Assembly (NCBI GenBank): GCA_016192525.1
Contig: JACPTZ010000083.1
Location: 1-32,642, forward strand
Length of the DNA stretch: 32,642 nt
DNA from: Planctomycetota bacterium
GTDB taxonomy: Bacteria; Planctomycetota; MHYJ01; JACPTZ01
Direction of reading: 5' to 3'
The notes under the pieces were generated by a model. It did no database searches and had not been told where the DNA came from. It saw only the letters and a program-made list of their open reading frames with translations. The position numbers were made by a program, and so were the translations under genes. This document shows positions 7,906-16,908 of this stretch, piece by piece; position 1 is the stretch's first letter, and every line of letters starts with the position of its first letter.

Positions 7906-8160
7906 CTACCCCGACGCCGCGGGATGACCCGGTTCGCGTTCGGGGCTCGGCACGCCTCCTTCACCCCCCTCCAACGGCAACCGGTAGATCGCCCCGCACA
8001 CCATGCAGAAGACCGCGTACGGGTTCGGGACGTCGGTCCCGCACCGCCGACAGCGCGAGGTCAACGTCAGCCCGCACGTGGGACAGTGCATCTGCTCCGA
8101 GCGACCGACGGTGAAGTACGAGCACCGGGGACAGATGGAGTAGAGCAGGGGGGCACACAT
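7906..8160 (-). CDS. Small double zinc-ribbon protein (module 1)
   Basis: 84 residues from the ATG at 8160. Four CxxC knuckles: CPRC (~10-13), CPTC (~27-30), CRRC (~36-39) and CMVC (~51-54), enough to bind two Zn(II) ions. The tail is acidic and proline-rich and looks disordered. A clear paralog at 16909-17151 shares the SICPRCSYF start and the NPYAVFC/DPYALFC segment. Both copies are divergent from a sigma-54 activator of the same type, so the pairing looks functional. Likely roles are protein-protein interaction or nucleic-acid contact; no enzymatic motif is present. Confidence 0.7.
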   Translation of the reverse strand: MCAPLLYSICPRCSYFTVGRSEQMHCPTCGLTLTSRCRRCGTDVPNPYAVFCMVCGAIYRLPLEGGEGGVPSPEREPGHPAASG

Positions 8161-8708
8161 CGAGAACCCTCTCCGCCACGCTCCTGGAATCCGGGCCGGG
8201 CGGGCCATCCGGCAAACCGGGAATGGGGACGGCCCACGGCGTGACACGCCGCGGCCAGACTCCTCGCGTCGGGCCGGACAGAGGCCCGTCGCTCGGAATG
8301 ACACGAGTCGTCAGAGAAACCCCGACCTGATGACCTTCCCCTCGCGTCACGGGGTGCTCCCGATCCCCTTCCCGTGACGGTACCACGGCAAGTTCGCGGT
8401 AATGCGAGCGAAGCGCATGCCTCGCCTGGCGGCCACGTCAGTTTCGCCGGACGTACTCCTGGCGAGACCACTTGCGAGAGATCGTCGGTTCTCACTTCAT
8501 GGTAAGGGTGCTATCGCGAAGTTGCAGGCTCCGGGAACGATGGGGGTGCGCCGTTCGCGAAGCGTCAGGCTCATCCCCCGGGTCCGACGGCTCTTGTGAC
8601 AGTGCTTCAGGTCCTTGACACGGGAAAGCGGGAGTGTCATAAGAGTGTGGCGAATGCAATGATCAGTAGCGACGCGCGGGGGGTGCAGGTGTGAGTCGAA
8701 GCGCGATC
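8161..8708. other. Intergenic region between divergent zinc ribbon and activator
   Basis: No convincing gene. Near 8281-8302 the minus strand reads GTCATTCCGAGCGACGGGCC, resembling widespread dispersed repeats that begin GTCATTCCGAGC, so it may be a decayed copy. CGGCGTGACACGCCG near 8236-8250 forms a small hairpin. A promoter-like sequence at 8615-8643 is listed separately. The small open frames here have no recognisable motifs. Confidence 0.4.
8615..8643 (+). promoter_or_regulatory. Candidate promoter with embedded inverted repeat
   Basis: TTGACA (8615-8620), 17 bp, then CATAAG (8638-8643). TGACAC (8616-8621) and GTGTCA (8634-8639) form an inverted repeat across the spacer, as an operator might. 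It points toward the sigma-54 activator gene at 8971, but a mobile element now lies between them. The -10 match is weak. Confidence 0.35.
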
Positions 8709-8889
8709 GTACGAGGTTGCCGCCTTGTCATCCTGAGCCTCGGCCGCAGGCAGAGGCGAAGGATCACCAGCGTATGCGCCAAACCCGCTCCAGTACTGGT
8801 GATCCTTCGCCCTGCCCGCCAGACCCTTCGGCACGCTCAGGGCAGGCTCCGGCGGGCAGGGCTCAGGATGACAATCTGGCGCCTCGCAC
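8709..8889. mobile_element. MITE-like palindromic element, second member, degenerate right end
   Basis: The left end GTACGAGGTTGCCGCCTTGT, continuing CATCCTGAGC, matches the ends of the elements at 2189 and 32296. The right end reads GGATGACAATCTGGCGCCTC then GCAC, an imperfect inverse. Internal arms GAAGGATCACCAG and CTGGTGATCCTTCGCC pair. A second partial right end (AGGATGACAATGCGGCAGCC at 8921-8940, then TCGCAG) follows, suggesting two overlapping or nested insertions. No target duplication survives. It lies directly upstream of the activator gene. Confidence 0.65.
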
Positions 8890-8970
8890 GTCGGCGTATT
8901 TATTCTCAGGCTCTGAGCCCAGGATGACAATGCGGCAGCCTCGCAGCTTGTGCCTTCTCGTGGCTCTCCC

Positions 8971-10617
8971 ATGGACGACATCGTCGACGACGTGATGCGC
9001 AAGATCAGGGACGCGGCCGGGCCGAAGGGTGCGCCGCCCGCCCTGCTCGATGCCCTCCTCGGTCTCCGCTCCTCCATCCGGGACCTCAAGGCGGAACGCG
9101 ACGCTTACGAGGAGATGGCGAGAAAGGTCAGCGGCATCCTCTCCGAGATGGATGTCGACCTCGTCCTCACCCGACTCCTCGACGCCGCCGTGGACCTGAG
9201 CGGGGCGGAGCGCGGATTCCTCGTCCAGAAGAACGCCCCGGACACCTTCGAGGTGGTCCGCGCCCGCGATTTCAAGAAGGCCGATCTGGACTGCGTCCAG
9301 GAGGAGTTCAGCCGCAGCCTGGTCGAGGAAGCGGTGCGACAGGGGAGACTCCTTCTCGTCGCGGACGTGACGAAGTGGGACGGGCTGGAAGAGCACTCGA
9401 GCGTCCGCCGGCAGGGGATCGTCTCGTTCATGGTGGTCCCGTTCCGCTCGGACGGGGTGGTGCTCGGGGCGCTCTATCTCGACACCCGCCAGGCCGCCCG
9501 GATGTTCACGCCGGCCCTCTCGCAGCGGGTGGGACTGCTGGCCCAGCAGGCGGCGCCGGCGCTCCGGCAGGCCAATCTCCTCGCCGACATGAAGCGCGCG
9601 AACGGCGAACTGCGCGCCCAGTTCCAGCGGATGGTGGACATCGAGAGCGTCATCGGCGCCAGTCCCGCCCTCCGCCAGGCCCTCACCGCCGTGGCCTGCG
9701 TGGCCCCCTCGAACGCCCCGGTCCTCATCACCGGCGAAACCGGGACCGGGAAGGAACTCGTCGCCCGCATTATCCACCGGAACTCCCCCCGCTCCGGGTT
9801 GCCGATGGTCACCCTCAACTGCGCGGCGATCCCGGCGAACCTCCTCGAGAGCGAACTCTTCGGCTACCGCGAGGGGGCCTTCACCGGCGCCGTGCGCGAC
9901 TACACCGGCAAGATCGCCCAGACGGCCGGAGGCACCCTCTTCCTCGACGAAATCTCGGAACTCGCCCCGCCGCTCCAGGCGAAACTGCTCCGCTTCGTCC
10001 AGTACGGCGAACTTCAGCGGATCGGAGAGGAACGCGCGATCAAGGTCGATACCCGCGTCCTGGCGGCCACCAACAAGGATCTCTCCCGCGAGGTGAGGGA
10101 AGGGCGATTCCGGGAGGACCTCTTCTACCGGCTCTCGGTCATCAACATCGCGCTCCCGGCGCTCCGCGACCGTCGCGAGGACATCCCGCTTCTCGTGGAG
10201 CACTTCCTGCGGACGCACGGCGGCAAGGGGATGCGGGTCAGCAAGATCCCCCGGGAGGTGCTCCGCGCCCTCGAGTCCTACGACTATCCGGGAAACGTCC
10301 GGGAACTGGAGAGCGCCGTCCGACGGCTCTGCATCATGGGCGGGGAGGGGTCGTTCCGGCTCGACCTCCTGCCGGAGGCGATGCGGACCCGTCCCGGGGT
10401 GACGCGCCCGCTGCCGGACAAGGCCGGCGACCTGAAGCGGGAGAAGCGCCGGCTGTCCACGGAGCTGGAACGGGCCTTCCTCCTCCGGGCGCTGGACCGG
10501 GCGGAGGGAAACATCAGCGAGGCGGCCCGCCAGGCCGGGATGATGCGTTCCCGGTTCCAGTTCCTGATGAAGAAGCACGAGATCCCGTCCCGGAGGTGGA
10601 CGCGGGGAAAGGCTTGA
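8971..10617 (+). CDS. Sigma-54-dependent transcriptional activator with GAF sensor domain (module 1)
   Basis: 548 residues from the ATG at 8971, chosen because it aligns with the start of the paralog at 17597 (also 548 residues). Residues ~45-205 are a GAF-type sensor domain (ILSEMDVDLVLTRLLDAAVD; RRQGIVSFMVVPFRSDGVVL). Residues ~225-460 are the AAA+ domain: Walker A GETGTGKE (Lys ~261), the sigma-54-contacting GAFTGA loop (~302-307), Walker B GGTLFLDEIS, and RLSVINIALPALRDRREDIP. The C-terminus carries a Fis-type helix-turn-helix (NISEAARQAGMMRSRFQFLM). All elements for opening sigma-54 promoters are intact. No receiver domain is present, so the input is a GAF ligand or the linked kinase. 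A PIN/Phd pair follows, then the kinase gene. Confidence 0.88.
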   Translation: MDDIVDDVMRKIRDAAGPKGAPPALLDALLGLRSSIRDLKAERDAYEEMARKVSGILSEMDVDLVLTRLLDAAVDLSGAERGFLVQKNAPDTFEVVRARDFKKADLDCVQEEFSRSLVEEAVRQGRLLLVADVTKWDGLEEHSSVRRQGIVSFMVVPFRSDGVVLGALYLDTRQAARMFTPALSQRVGLLAQQAAPALRQANLLADMKRANGELRAQFQRMVDIESVIGASPALRQALTAVACVAPSNAPVLITGETGTGKELVARIIHRNSPRSGLPMVTLNCAAIPANLLESELFGYREGAFTGAVRDYTGKIAQTAGGTLFLDEISELAPPLQAKLLRFVQYGELQRIGEERAIKVDTRVLAATNKDLSREVREGRFREDLFYRLSVINIALPALRDRREDIPLLVEHFLRTHGGKGMRVSKIPREVLRALESYDYPGNVRELESAVRRLCIMGGEGSFRLDLLPEAMRTRPGVTRPLPDKAGDLKREKRRLSTELERAFLLRALDRAEGNISEAARQAGMMRSRFQFLMKKHEIPSRRWTRGKA

Positions 10618-10642
10618 CACCCCTGGTCAATCGGGCTAGACT
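10614..10642 (+). promoter_or_regulatory. Near-consensus promoter predicting a leaderless antitoxin mRNA
   Basis: TTGACA (10614-10619), 17 bp, TAGACT (10637-10642). The -35 box overlaps the stop codon of the activator gene. Transcription should start 7-8 nt after the -10, at 10649-10650, which is the A of the antitoxin ATG. No Shine-Dalgarno sequence could then be transcribed. Confidence 0.65.
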
Positions 10643-10649
10643 GGCCTTC

Positions 10650-10937
10650 ATGAGAAGCGTCGGCGTCACAGAGTTGAAGAACCGGTTGAGCTACTATCTG
10701 CGTCTCGTCCGGCGCGGGGAAACGATCGAAGTCCGCGACCGATCCATCCCCGCGGCGATCCTCACCGGCCTGCCGGTCGAGCGTGCCGCCTCTCCAGGAC
10801 TTCTCGACCGCCTCGAAAGGGACGGGATCATTACCGCGTTCCGGGGAAAGCCATACACCGACTTCCTCCGTCGCCCCGCGCCGGTGTGCCGGGCGGATGC
10901 CGTCCAAGCCCTCGTCGATGAACGGGGGGACCGGTGA
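10650..10937 (+). CDS. Phd/YefM-type antitoxin
   Basis: 95 residues. The N-terminal part is Phd/YefM-like: MRSVGVTELKNRLSYYLRLV, then RRGETIEVRDRSIPAAILTG, the fold that dimerises and binds operator DNA. The C-terminal part (LLDRLERDGIITAFRGKPYT) should wrap the toxin. The start is fixed by the promoter, whose predicted start point is this ATG. Its stop overlaps the next gene's GTG start (GTGA), the coupling expected for a TA operon. The pair sits between the sigma-54 activator and its kinase, an interruption absent from the paralogous module 2. Confidence 0.8.
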   Translation: MRSVGVTELKNRLSYYLRLVRRGETIEVRDRSIPAAILTGLPVERAASPGLLDRLERDGIITAFRGKPYTDFLRRPAPVCRADAVQALVDERGDR

Positions 10938-11356
10938 GATTCTGGGACTCTTCGGCCATCGTCCCCCTCTTTGTCGGCCAGCCCTCTACCCGGCGAGTCC
11001 GACGTCTCTATGGGGATGATCCCGAAGCGATCGCGTGGGTGCTGAGCGGGGTGGAGTTCACCTCCGCCCTCTGCCGACTGATTCGGGAGGGCGCCTTGAG
11101 AAGGGAAGTCGCGGAGGCCGCGCTCGTCGAGTTCGACGCCTTCTGGACAAAGACGCGGCAGGTCGTCCAGGTGGAGGCCGTGGCTCAGCGGGCGCGGAGG
11201 CTTCTCCGCCTCCACCCTTTGCGGGCCGCCGACGCCCTGCAGTTGGCCGCGGCGATAACCGTCTCCTACGAGGATTCCTTGAGCGTGGAACTGGTCTGCC
11301 TGGACACCCGGCTCGCGGAGATCGCGCGTCTCGAGGGCTTCCGTGTGGTCCCATGA
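10934..11356 (+). CDS. PIN-domain ribonuclease toxin
   Basis: 140 residues from GTG 10934, which overlaps the antitoxin stop. PIN acidic residues are present: D5 (RFWDSSAIVPLF), E41 (GVEFTSALCRLI), D100 (RAADALQLAAAI) and D124 (CLDTRLAEIA). It is a VapC-like RNase whose antitoxin is Phd-like rather than AbrB-like. It overlaps the following kinase gene by 14 nt, so kinase translation may be coupled to toxin translation. That is unusual and suggests the TA pair was inserted cleanly into an operon. Confidence 0.85.
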   Translation: MRFWDSSAIVPLFVGQPSTRRVRRLYGDDPEAIAWVLSGVEFTSALCRLIREGALRREVAEAALVEFDAFWTKTRQVVQVEAVAQRARRLLRLHPLRAADALQLAAAITVSYEDSLSVELVCLDTRLAEIARLEGFRVVP

Positions 11357-13904
11357 ATCCGCTCCTGGATTCCTCCGCGGCCGCTGGCGAGTGCACGAGG
11401 AGATCGCGCGCGGGGGATGGGCCGTCGTCCATCGCGGATCGGATTCGGACGGGCGGACGGCCGCGATCAAACTTCTGAACGTCCCCTCCTCACCCCGGGA
11501 GACCGACGAGGCGCGAACCCGATTCCGGCGCGAGGCGTCGCTCCTCCGGCGACTGCAACATCCCCATCTGGTCTCGTGTCTCGATTCCGACCCCGATGCC
11601 GACCCTCCTTGGCTGGCCCTGGAGTGGCTCCCCGGGCCGAATCTCCATCAGCGGGTCCGCGCCTCCGGTCCGCAGGCGATCGAGGATGTCCTGCGATGGG
11701 GCGCGGAGGCGGCCGGGGTCCTCGCCTTCCTCCACGGCCGGGGCGTCCTCCATCGCGATCTCAAACCATCGAACTTCTCGCTCGATGAGTCCGGCCGCCT
11801 GAAACTCCTCGACCTCGGCCTCGCCACCGATCCGGAGTCGCCCGCCGGGCTCACGGCCCCCGGCGCCTTCCTCGGCAGCGTCGGCTTCGCCGCCCCCGAG
11901 GTGGCGGCGGGCCAGTCCGCGACGGCGGCTTCCGATCTCTATGGACTCGGGACGGTCCTCTACTGGTGCCTCACGGCTCGTCCGCCGCTGGACGGCACGA
12001 CGGACCGGACCGTCCTTCGCCGTCAGGCGCGCGACACCGCTCCCTCGCCGTCGCTTCTTCGGCCCGGGATCCCGCCGTCGCTTTCAGCCATCGTACGGTC
12101 GCTGCTGGAGATCGATCCGGGGGATCGGCCCCGGAGCGCGGAGGAGGTGGGGCGGGCCATGGCGGAATTGCGTGCTGCACCGCATCCCCCTCCGGTGCAC
12201 GGCCGCCCGCAAGGGGCGGCCCTACAGCAGACGGACCCCACGGTCATCAAGGGGACACCGCTTCCACCCGGAGCGCCGGACGGAGCGGCGTCCCCCCCTC
12301 GATTGCCGTCCGAGCCCCTCCCGCGCCTCGGACCGTATGAACTCGTCCGCCGCCTCGGACAGGGCGGGATGGGGGAGGTCTACCTCGCCCGCGATCCGGC
12401 GCTCCGTCGCGAAGTCGCCATCAAGGTCCTCCCGCCCTGGCTGGGGGAACGGCCGGAGCTCACCGCCCGGTTCGAACGCGAGGCCCAGGCCCTGGCGGCG
12501 CTCCGTCACGAGGGAGTGCTGGCGATCCACTCCGTCGGCCGCGAGGACGGCCGGCCCTATCTCGTCACCGACTATCTCCCGGGCGAGTCCCTGGAGGAAC
12601 GCCTGCGCCGCGACGGCTCGATCCCTCCGCGGGAGGCGGCGGAGATCATCGGCCAGGCCGCAGACGCGGTGTCGCACGCGCACGAGCGCGGCATCCTCCA
12701 TCGCGATGTGAAGCCCGCGAACCTCCTCCTCACCCGCCGTGAAGACCGCTCCGTCCGGGTGGTCGTCGTCGATTTCGGACTGGCGGGCCGCGTCGAGGGA
12801 CCGGGCACGCTCACCCGCAGCGGGGATCTGTTCGGCACGCCCGCCTACATGGCGCCGGAGCAGGCAAGCGCCGCGGTCTCGCGGATCGGGAAGGGGACCG
12901 ACGTGTACGGCCTCGGCGCCACGCTCTACGCCCTCCTCGTGGGGAAGCCTCCGCATCCCGGCGACACCGTCTGGCGGATCCTCCAGCACGCCGTCTCGGG
13001 CGAGGTGGAAAGCCTCGGACGCCTGAGGCCGGACCTGCACGTCGATCTCGTCACGATCGTCGAGCGCTGCCTGAGACCGGAGGCGACGCGGCGCTACCCG
13101 ACGGCCTCCGAACTCCGCGACGACCTCCGCGCGTATCTCCAGGGCGAGCCGATCCGCGCGCGTCCGCCCTCGATCGGGTATCGGGCCTGGAGACGGATGG
13201 TGCGGCATCGAAACGTTGTGGTCCCGCTGACGGCGGCCATTCTGGCGATCGCCGGCGGCCTGGCGTATCCGGACCTTCGCGAGGCGTGGCGGGCCCGGAG
13301 GGACCGTCTGGCGAGGGCGGATCGTGAGCGAACGTCGCACTCGCTCATGGAATCGGCGGAGCGGGCGCTTCGCGACGGGGCGTTGACGGAGGCGGAAGAG
13401 ACGGCGCGCCGGATCGTGTCGGAGTTCGGCGCCGTGACGACCGAAAGCCACCCCGTTCCCGAGGCCCACGCCATCCTAGCGTCGGTGCTCGAACGGAAGG
13501 GCGAGAGGAAACAGGCCCTGCGCGAGCGGTTCCGCGCCCATGTTTCCGCGATCGGCCGCGACGGCGAAGAGGCCTTCCTGGTCCGCATGGCGGAGGAGCG
13601 ATTGAACGAGGGAGAGTTCGAGCAGGCCCGGACCCTCCTGACCCGCGCCGGGGAGCAGACAGCGTCCGAATCCCTCCGCGCGGAGGTCGATTATCTCCTC
13701 GGGCGCGCCGCAGAGGGGCTGCTCTCGTGCGACGAAGGACTGGCGCGGATCGAGCGGTCCCTCGCGGGTCCCCTGCCGCAGGCCCTCCGTTCCGAGGCGG
13801 AACGACATCGTGATTTCTGCGCGAGTCTCGCGGGACGGCTTCAGGTCGCGCTTTCCCCGAACTCGGTGGCGGTCACGGACCTGGATGGGGACGGCCGGCA
13901 GGAG
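11343..13904 (+). CDS. Tandem Ser/Thr kinase with transmembrane helix and TPR region (5' part of a frameshifted gene)
   Basis: Starts at GTG 11343. Kinase domain 1 (~12-275): glycine loop ARGGWAVV, K43 (AAIK), HRDLKPSN (~137-144), DLG, and APEV. A linker (~280-325) holds QTDPTVIKGTP. Kinase domain 2 (~329-600): GQGGMGEVY, K361 (VAIK), HRDVKPAN (~453-460), DFG, and GTPAYMAPEQ. Both have complete catalytic residues; domain 2 is a typical PknB-like domain. One transmembrane helix (~625-643, VVVPLTAAILAIAGGLAYP) follows, then a TPR-like extracytoplasmic segment and the first FG-GAP motif (VTDLDGDGRQE). At ~13904 the homologous frame changes; this frame stays open without recognisable protein until 15488. 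The true C-terminus is encoded in the +1 frame to 16764. Confidence 0.8.
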
Positions 13905-13905
13905 A

Positions 13906-16764
13906 GACGGGGATGGCGCGCCCGAGATCCTCGCCGCCGGGGGAACGCCGGCCGCAGAGGGTCGGTTCTCCATTCTCAAGGCGATCGAGGGGCGGCTGGA
14001 GGAACAGGCGGGCGTGGCGCTCGCGAGCGCCATCGGTCGCCTTCCCTTCGCGGTGGGCGATCTCGACGGCGACGGAGACCCGGAGATTCTCCTCGGCACC
14101 GCCACCTACGAAAGGTCGATTCGCGTCTACACCTGGCGGCGCGGAGCCTCAGCGCTCGAGCTTCGCAGCCTCACGCCCGCCCGCGGGGACGTGGCCCGGA
14201 TTCTGCTTCAGGACCTGGACGCCGACGGGACGCCCGAGGCGATCGCGGGCGCGGGACCGTGGGGGGCCTACGCCCTCCAGGTCTACGCGTGGAGAGGAAA
14301 CAAGCTCGTGCTCCGGTCGCAGGTGACCGCCGGAACGATCGGGAGCGCCGACGAAGTTCCGGGAGGCGAGGGGTGGGAGATCCTCGCGGCCGTTCTCTGG
14401 GAGCCGGAGCAGGTTCGCCCGTTGGAGCACTTGCTGGGGGAAGACCGCTTCCGCAAGACGTATCGCCCCCCGGGGCTGTACTCGGCGCGGCCGGACGGCC
14501 AGGGAGGCATGGGACTCACGCCGGTCCTGGCCGGGGAATGGGCGAACATCTCCTCGGGCCTGTGGAAGACCGCCATCGTCCGCGGACGGAGAGGACCGCA
14601 GGCCTGGCTGATCGGGAAAGACGATCCTCCGGCGACGGGACCCGCCTCGTCGGCGACGAGAACCTGGAGCGGCGCGGTCCTGGAACGGTCGACGTCCGGG
14701 CTATGGACCCCGGTGGTGAAGTTCACCCACCCGGACTCCGTGCTTCCGTACCTCGGCGCCGCGGACCTGGACGGCGACGGCGAAGACGAACTGCTCCTCT
14801 CTTCGGATCAGGGACTGCTGATTCGCGGACTGGGACGACGCGATCCGCCGCCGCCAGCGGTCGGACGCCGCCAAGGCAGTCCGAATCGATCCGGGGAGGG
14901 AGAAGAGGCCGTGACGAGGTCGCTGCTCGACGCGGCTCGGGACGCGGAGCAGGCGGGGCTCTGGGAGGAAGCACTGGAGGTGTATCGAAGGGTAGGCGAA
15001 CGGCCCGGTCGGGGATCGACCTCACTGGACATCTTCGGCGGGGTTCGCCGCTGCCTCGCGGCCTTGGGTTGCTACGAGGAACTCAGCGAAGCGGCGAAGC
15101 GAACGTCGGCGGAACATCCGGGTCGCGAGGCGGAGATCCTGACTCCGCCGATCGAGGCGCTCTGCGAGGCGCGTCGCTGGGGAATCGCAGCCGACCTTGT
15201 CGCCCTGCGGGGGCAGTCCGCGGGGCTCGACGCTTCGGCCCGAGTCGCGGCCCGGGTCGAGGAGCGGCGCCTGCGCGATCTCGAGGCTCTGCCCGCCCGC
15301 CTCGCGCTCTGCGGTTCCGACGGAGCGGCGCTCGATTGGCTCGTCTCCTCGCCGCTCGCCGTCCACATCAACGGCGAGTCTCTGACCTTCTCCTCGTCTT
15401 CCGACACCCGGGAGTTCTGCGTCACCGCGGTCCGGATGGACGGCCCCGGGGCGGAGATTTCCGCGACGGCGGAACCGGGGGCACTTGACTGGGCCACCGA
15501 AGTGGGCCTCTCCCTGCACTACGAACCCCCCTGGGTCAAGATGTCCGGGGTATCGGGCGAGCAGTTTAACTGGGCGACTCACGAAGCCGCCGAAATCGGA
15601 TTCCGTTCCTCGGGATCCACCTCGTTTCCCCGTCGTCGGGTCACGCTGGTGGCGAACGGCCCAGCCTGGGGGTTCGAACAGATCCTGCTGGAGGATCGCG
15701 GCGGGCTTCCCCGGCGCATCAGGCTCACGCTCCAGCCGCTCCCATCCCCCTCTCGTCTCTACGGACGGGTCGCGTGGGAGGACCGCGACGACCGAAAGGC
15801 GGGGTTGTTCGAGGCGGCCGGCCCGGCGTCTTCCCCCCGCGGCGGGCGGGTCTGGGTGGGGCTCTCCGGTTCCGGCAGTCACTCCGGTCCGGGGTTCTGG
15901 GGGACGGTCCTCTTCGCCGGTCTGGAGTTTCGGTCTCCACGGACCTCCGATGTTCCGATTCCCTACACGGCGGTTTCGGCGCTCGACCACCTGCTCCTGG
16001 CGAACGGGCGCCAGGTCTGGGGGAGGAGTGACGAGGCCCGCCGGCTGTACGACCTCGCGGTCCGGCTCTCCGAATCGGAGGCGGCGCGCGAAGAGCGCCT
16101 GATCGCGGAAGGACTTCCGTCGTCGTGGACCGGGGGGACGGCGTATGCCCACTGGCGATGGGTGCATGTCGATGCCCTTATGTACCGCGGACTGCTGCGG
16201 TCGAACCTCGGCGACTCCGCCGGAGCGGCGGAGGACCTGCGGCGCGCCTGGAAGCGTGGCCCGGAGCGTGTGGCGCAACTGACGGCGCGGTTTGCGCGCC
16301 CGCTCCTCAAACGTCCGATGGAGAGCGAGGCGCTCGCCGCCCTCTGGCTGCGGGGCGAGGGAGAGGAGACGCCCCCCCCGGACGCGGAAGCCGTCCTGGA
16401 GCGGATCCGCGCGACCTACGACGCGACAGGCGAGGTGGACGAATGGATCGAGGCGCTCTTCGGCAGGTTCGGGTATCGCGTCCGGCATGGTCTGACGGTG
16501 AAGCGGACGGAGGCGCCTGAAGGACCGACCCGGAGCGGGCCGCAGGCGGGAGACCGGGTGGAGTCCGCCGATCACGCCCCGATCCGAACGAGGTCGGACT
16601 GGACGACGGCCCGGATGAGGGCGGCGCGCGAGGGGGCAGACGCGATGAGGGTCATATTCCGGAGAGGGGATCAGACGGTTGAGGTGTCTGTGCCGATCGA
16701 GCGGCCGGACATCGAACTCGAAGAGAAAGCGACGGTCGAGGGCCCCGATGCCGTCGGGCGCTGA
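13906..16764 (+). CDS. FG-GAP, TPR and PDZ-like C-terminal part of the frameshifted kinase
   Basis: About 950 residues in the +1 frame, continuing the kinase without its own plausible start. FG-GAP/VCBS motifs follow directly: DGDGAPEILAAG, GDLDGDGDPEILLG, QDLDADGTPEAIAG and, after a gap, AADLDGDGEDELLLSS; together these look like part of an integrin-type beta-propeller. Next come helical TPR-like repeats (AGLWEEALEVYRRVGE; CYEELSEAAKRTSAEH), a beta-rich region (~15360-15950), and a second helical block (SAGAAEDLRRAWKRGP). Near the end, AGDRVESADHAPIRTRSDWT followed by MRVIFRRGDQTVEVSVPI resembles a PDZ domain. This would be the sensor part outside the membrane. If the frameshift is real the kinase is truncated; if it is a sequencing error the protein is ~1806 residues. 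Confidence 0.7.
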   Translation, partial: DGDGAPEILAAGGTPAAEGRFSILKAIEGRLEEQAGVALASAIGRLPFAVGDLDGDGDPEILLGTATYERSIRVYTWRRGASALELRSLTPARGDVARILLQDLDADGTPEAIAGAGPWGAYALQVYAWRGNKLVLRSQVTAGTIGSADEVPGGEGWEILAAVLWEPEQVRPLEHLLGEDRFRKTYRPPGLYSARPDGQGGMGLTPVLAGEWANISSGLWKTAIVRGRRGPQAWLIGKDDPPATGPASSATRTWSGAVLERSTSGLWTPVVKFTHPDSVLPYLGAADLDGDGEDELLLSSDQGLLIRGLGRRDPPPPAVGRRQGSPNRSGEGEEAVTRSLLDAARDAEQAGLWEEALEVYRRVGERPGRGSTSLDIFGGVRRCLAALGCYEELSEAAKRTSAEHPGREAEILTPPIEALCEARRWGIAADLVALRGQSAGLDASARVAARVEERRLRDLEALPARLALCGSDGAALDWLVSSPLAVHINGESLTFSSSSDTREFCVTAVRMDGPGAEISATAEPGALDWATEVGLSLHYEPPWVKMSGVSGEQFNWATHEAAEIGFRSSGSTSFPRRRVTLVANGPAWGFEQILLEDRGGLPRRIRLTLQPLPSPSRLYGRVAWEDRDDRKAGLFEAAGPASSPRGGRVWVGLSGSGSHSGPGFWGTVLFAGLEFRSPRTSDVPIPYTAVSALDHLLLANGRQVWGRSDEARRLYDLAVRLSESEAAREERLIAEGLPSSWTGGTAYAHWRWVHVDALMYRGLLRSNLGDSAGAAEDLRRAWKRGPERVAQLTARFARPLLKRPMESEALAALWLRGEGEETPPPDAEAVLERIRATYDATGEVDEWIEALFGRFGYRVRHGLTVKRTEAPEGPTRSGPQAGDRVESADHAPIRTRSDWTTARMRAAREGADAMRVIFRRGDQTVEVSVPIERPDIELEEKATVEGPDAVGR

Positions 16765-16802
16765 GAGTCTATCCCGGTAGGCGAAGCGCAGGGGCCGGGC
16801 TT

Positions 16803-16850
16803 CCGCCACACGAATGCCTGCCCGCCATCTGCGTGGCGGGGCGGACAGGT
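16803..16850. repeat. Dispersed CCTGCCCGCC hairpin
   Basis: CCGCCACACG, ATGCCTGCCCGCC, GCGTGGCGGGGCGGACAGG: an imperfect hairpin between the end of the kinase gene and the convergent zinc-ribbon gene, so it may serve as a bidirectional terminator. Close relatives lie at ~1328-1357 (inside long repeat A) and ~32344-32387 (inside the third MITE-like element). Confidence 0.55.
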
Positions 16851-16908
16851 GCCCCCGCCCGTCTGTTCTGCGGTTCATCGCGCCCACAGGCTGTGGAGAT
16901 CTCGCCTC

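Noticed and set aside
8402-8599. 65-codon frame upstream of the module 1 activator
   Set aside because: No ribosome site, no motif, Arg-rich composition typical of random GC-rich sequence.
13890-13910. Programmed ribosomal frameshift in the kinase gene
   Set aside because: No slippery heptamer or obvious downstream pseudoknot; a deletion or sequencing error between short repeats explains it better.
13905-15488. Continuation of the kinase frame beyond the FG-GAP break as real protein
   Set aside because: The translation becomes low-complexity Arg/Gly/Ser, while the +1 frame carries clear FG-GAP and TPR-like motifs over the same DNA.
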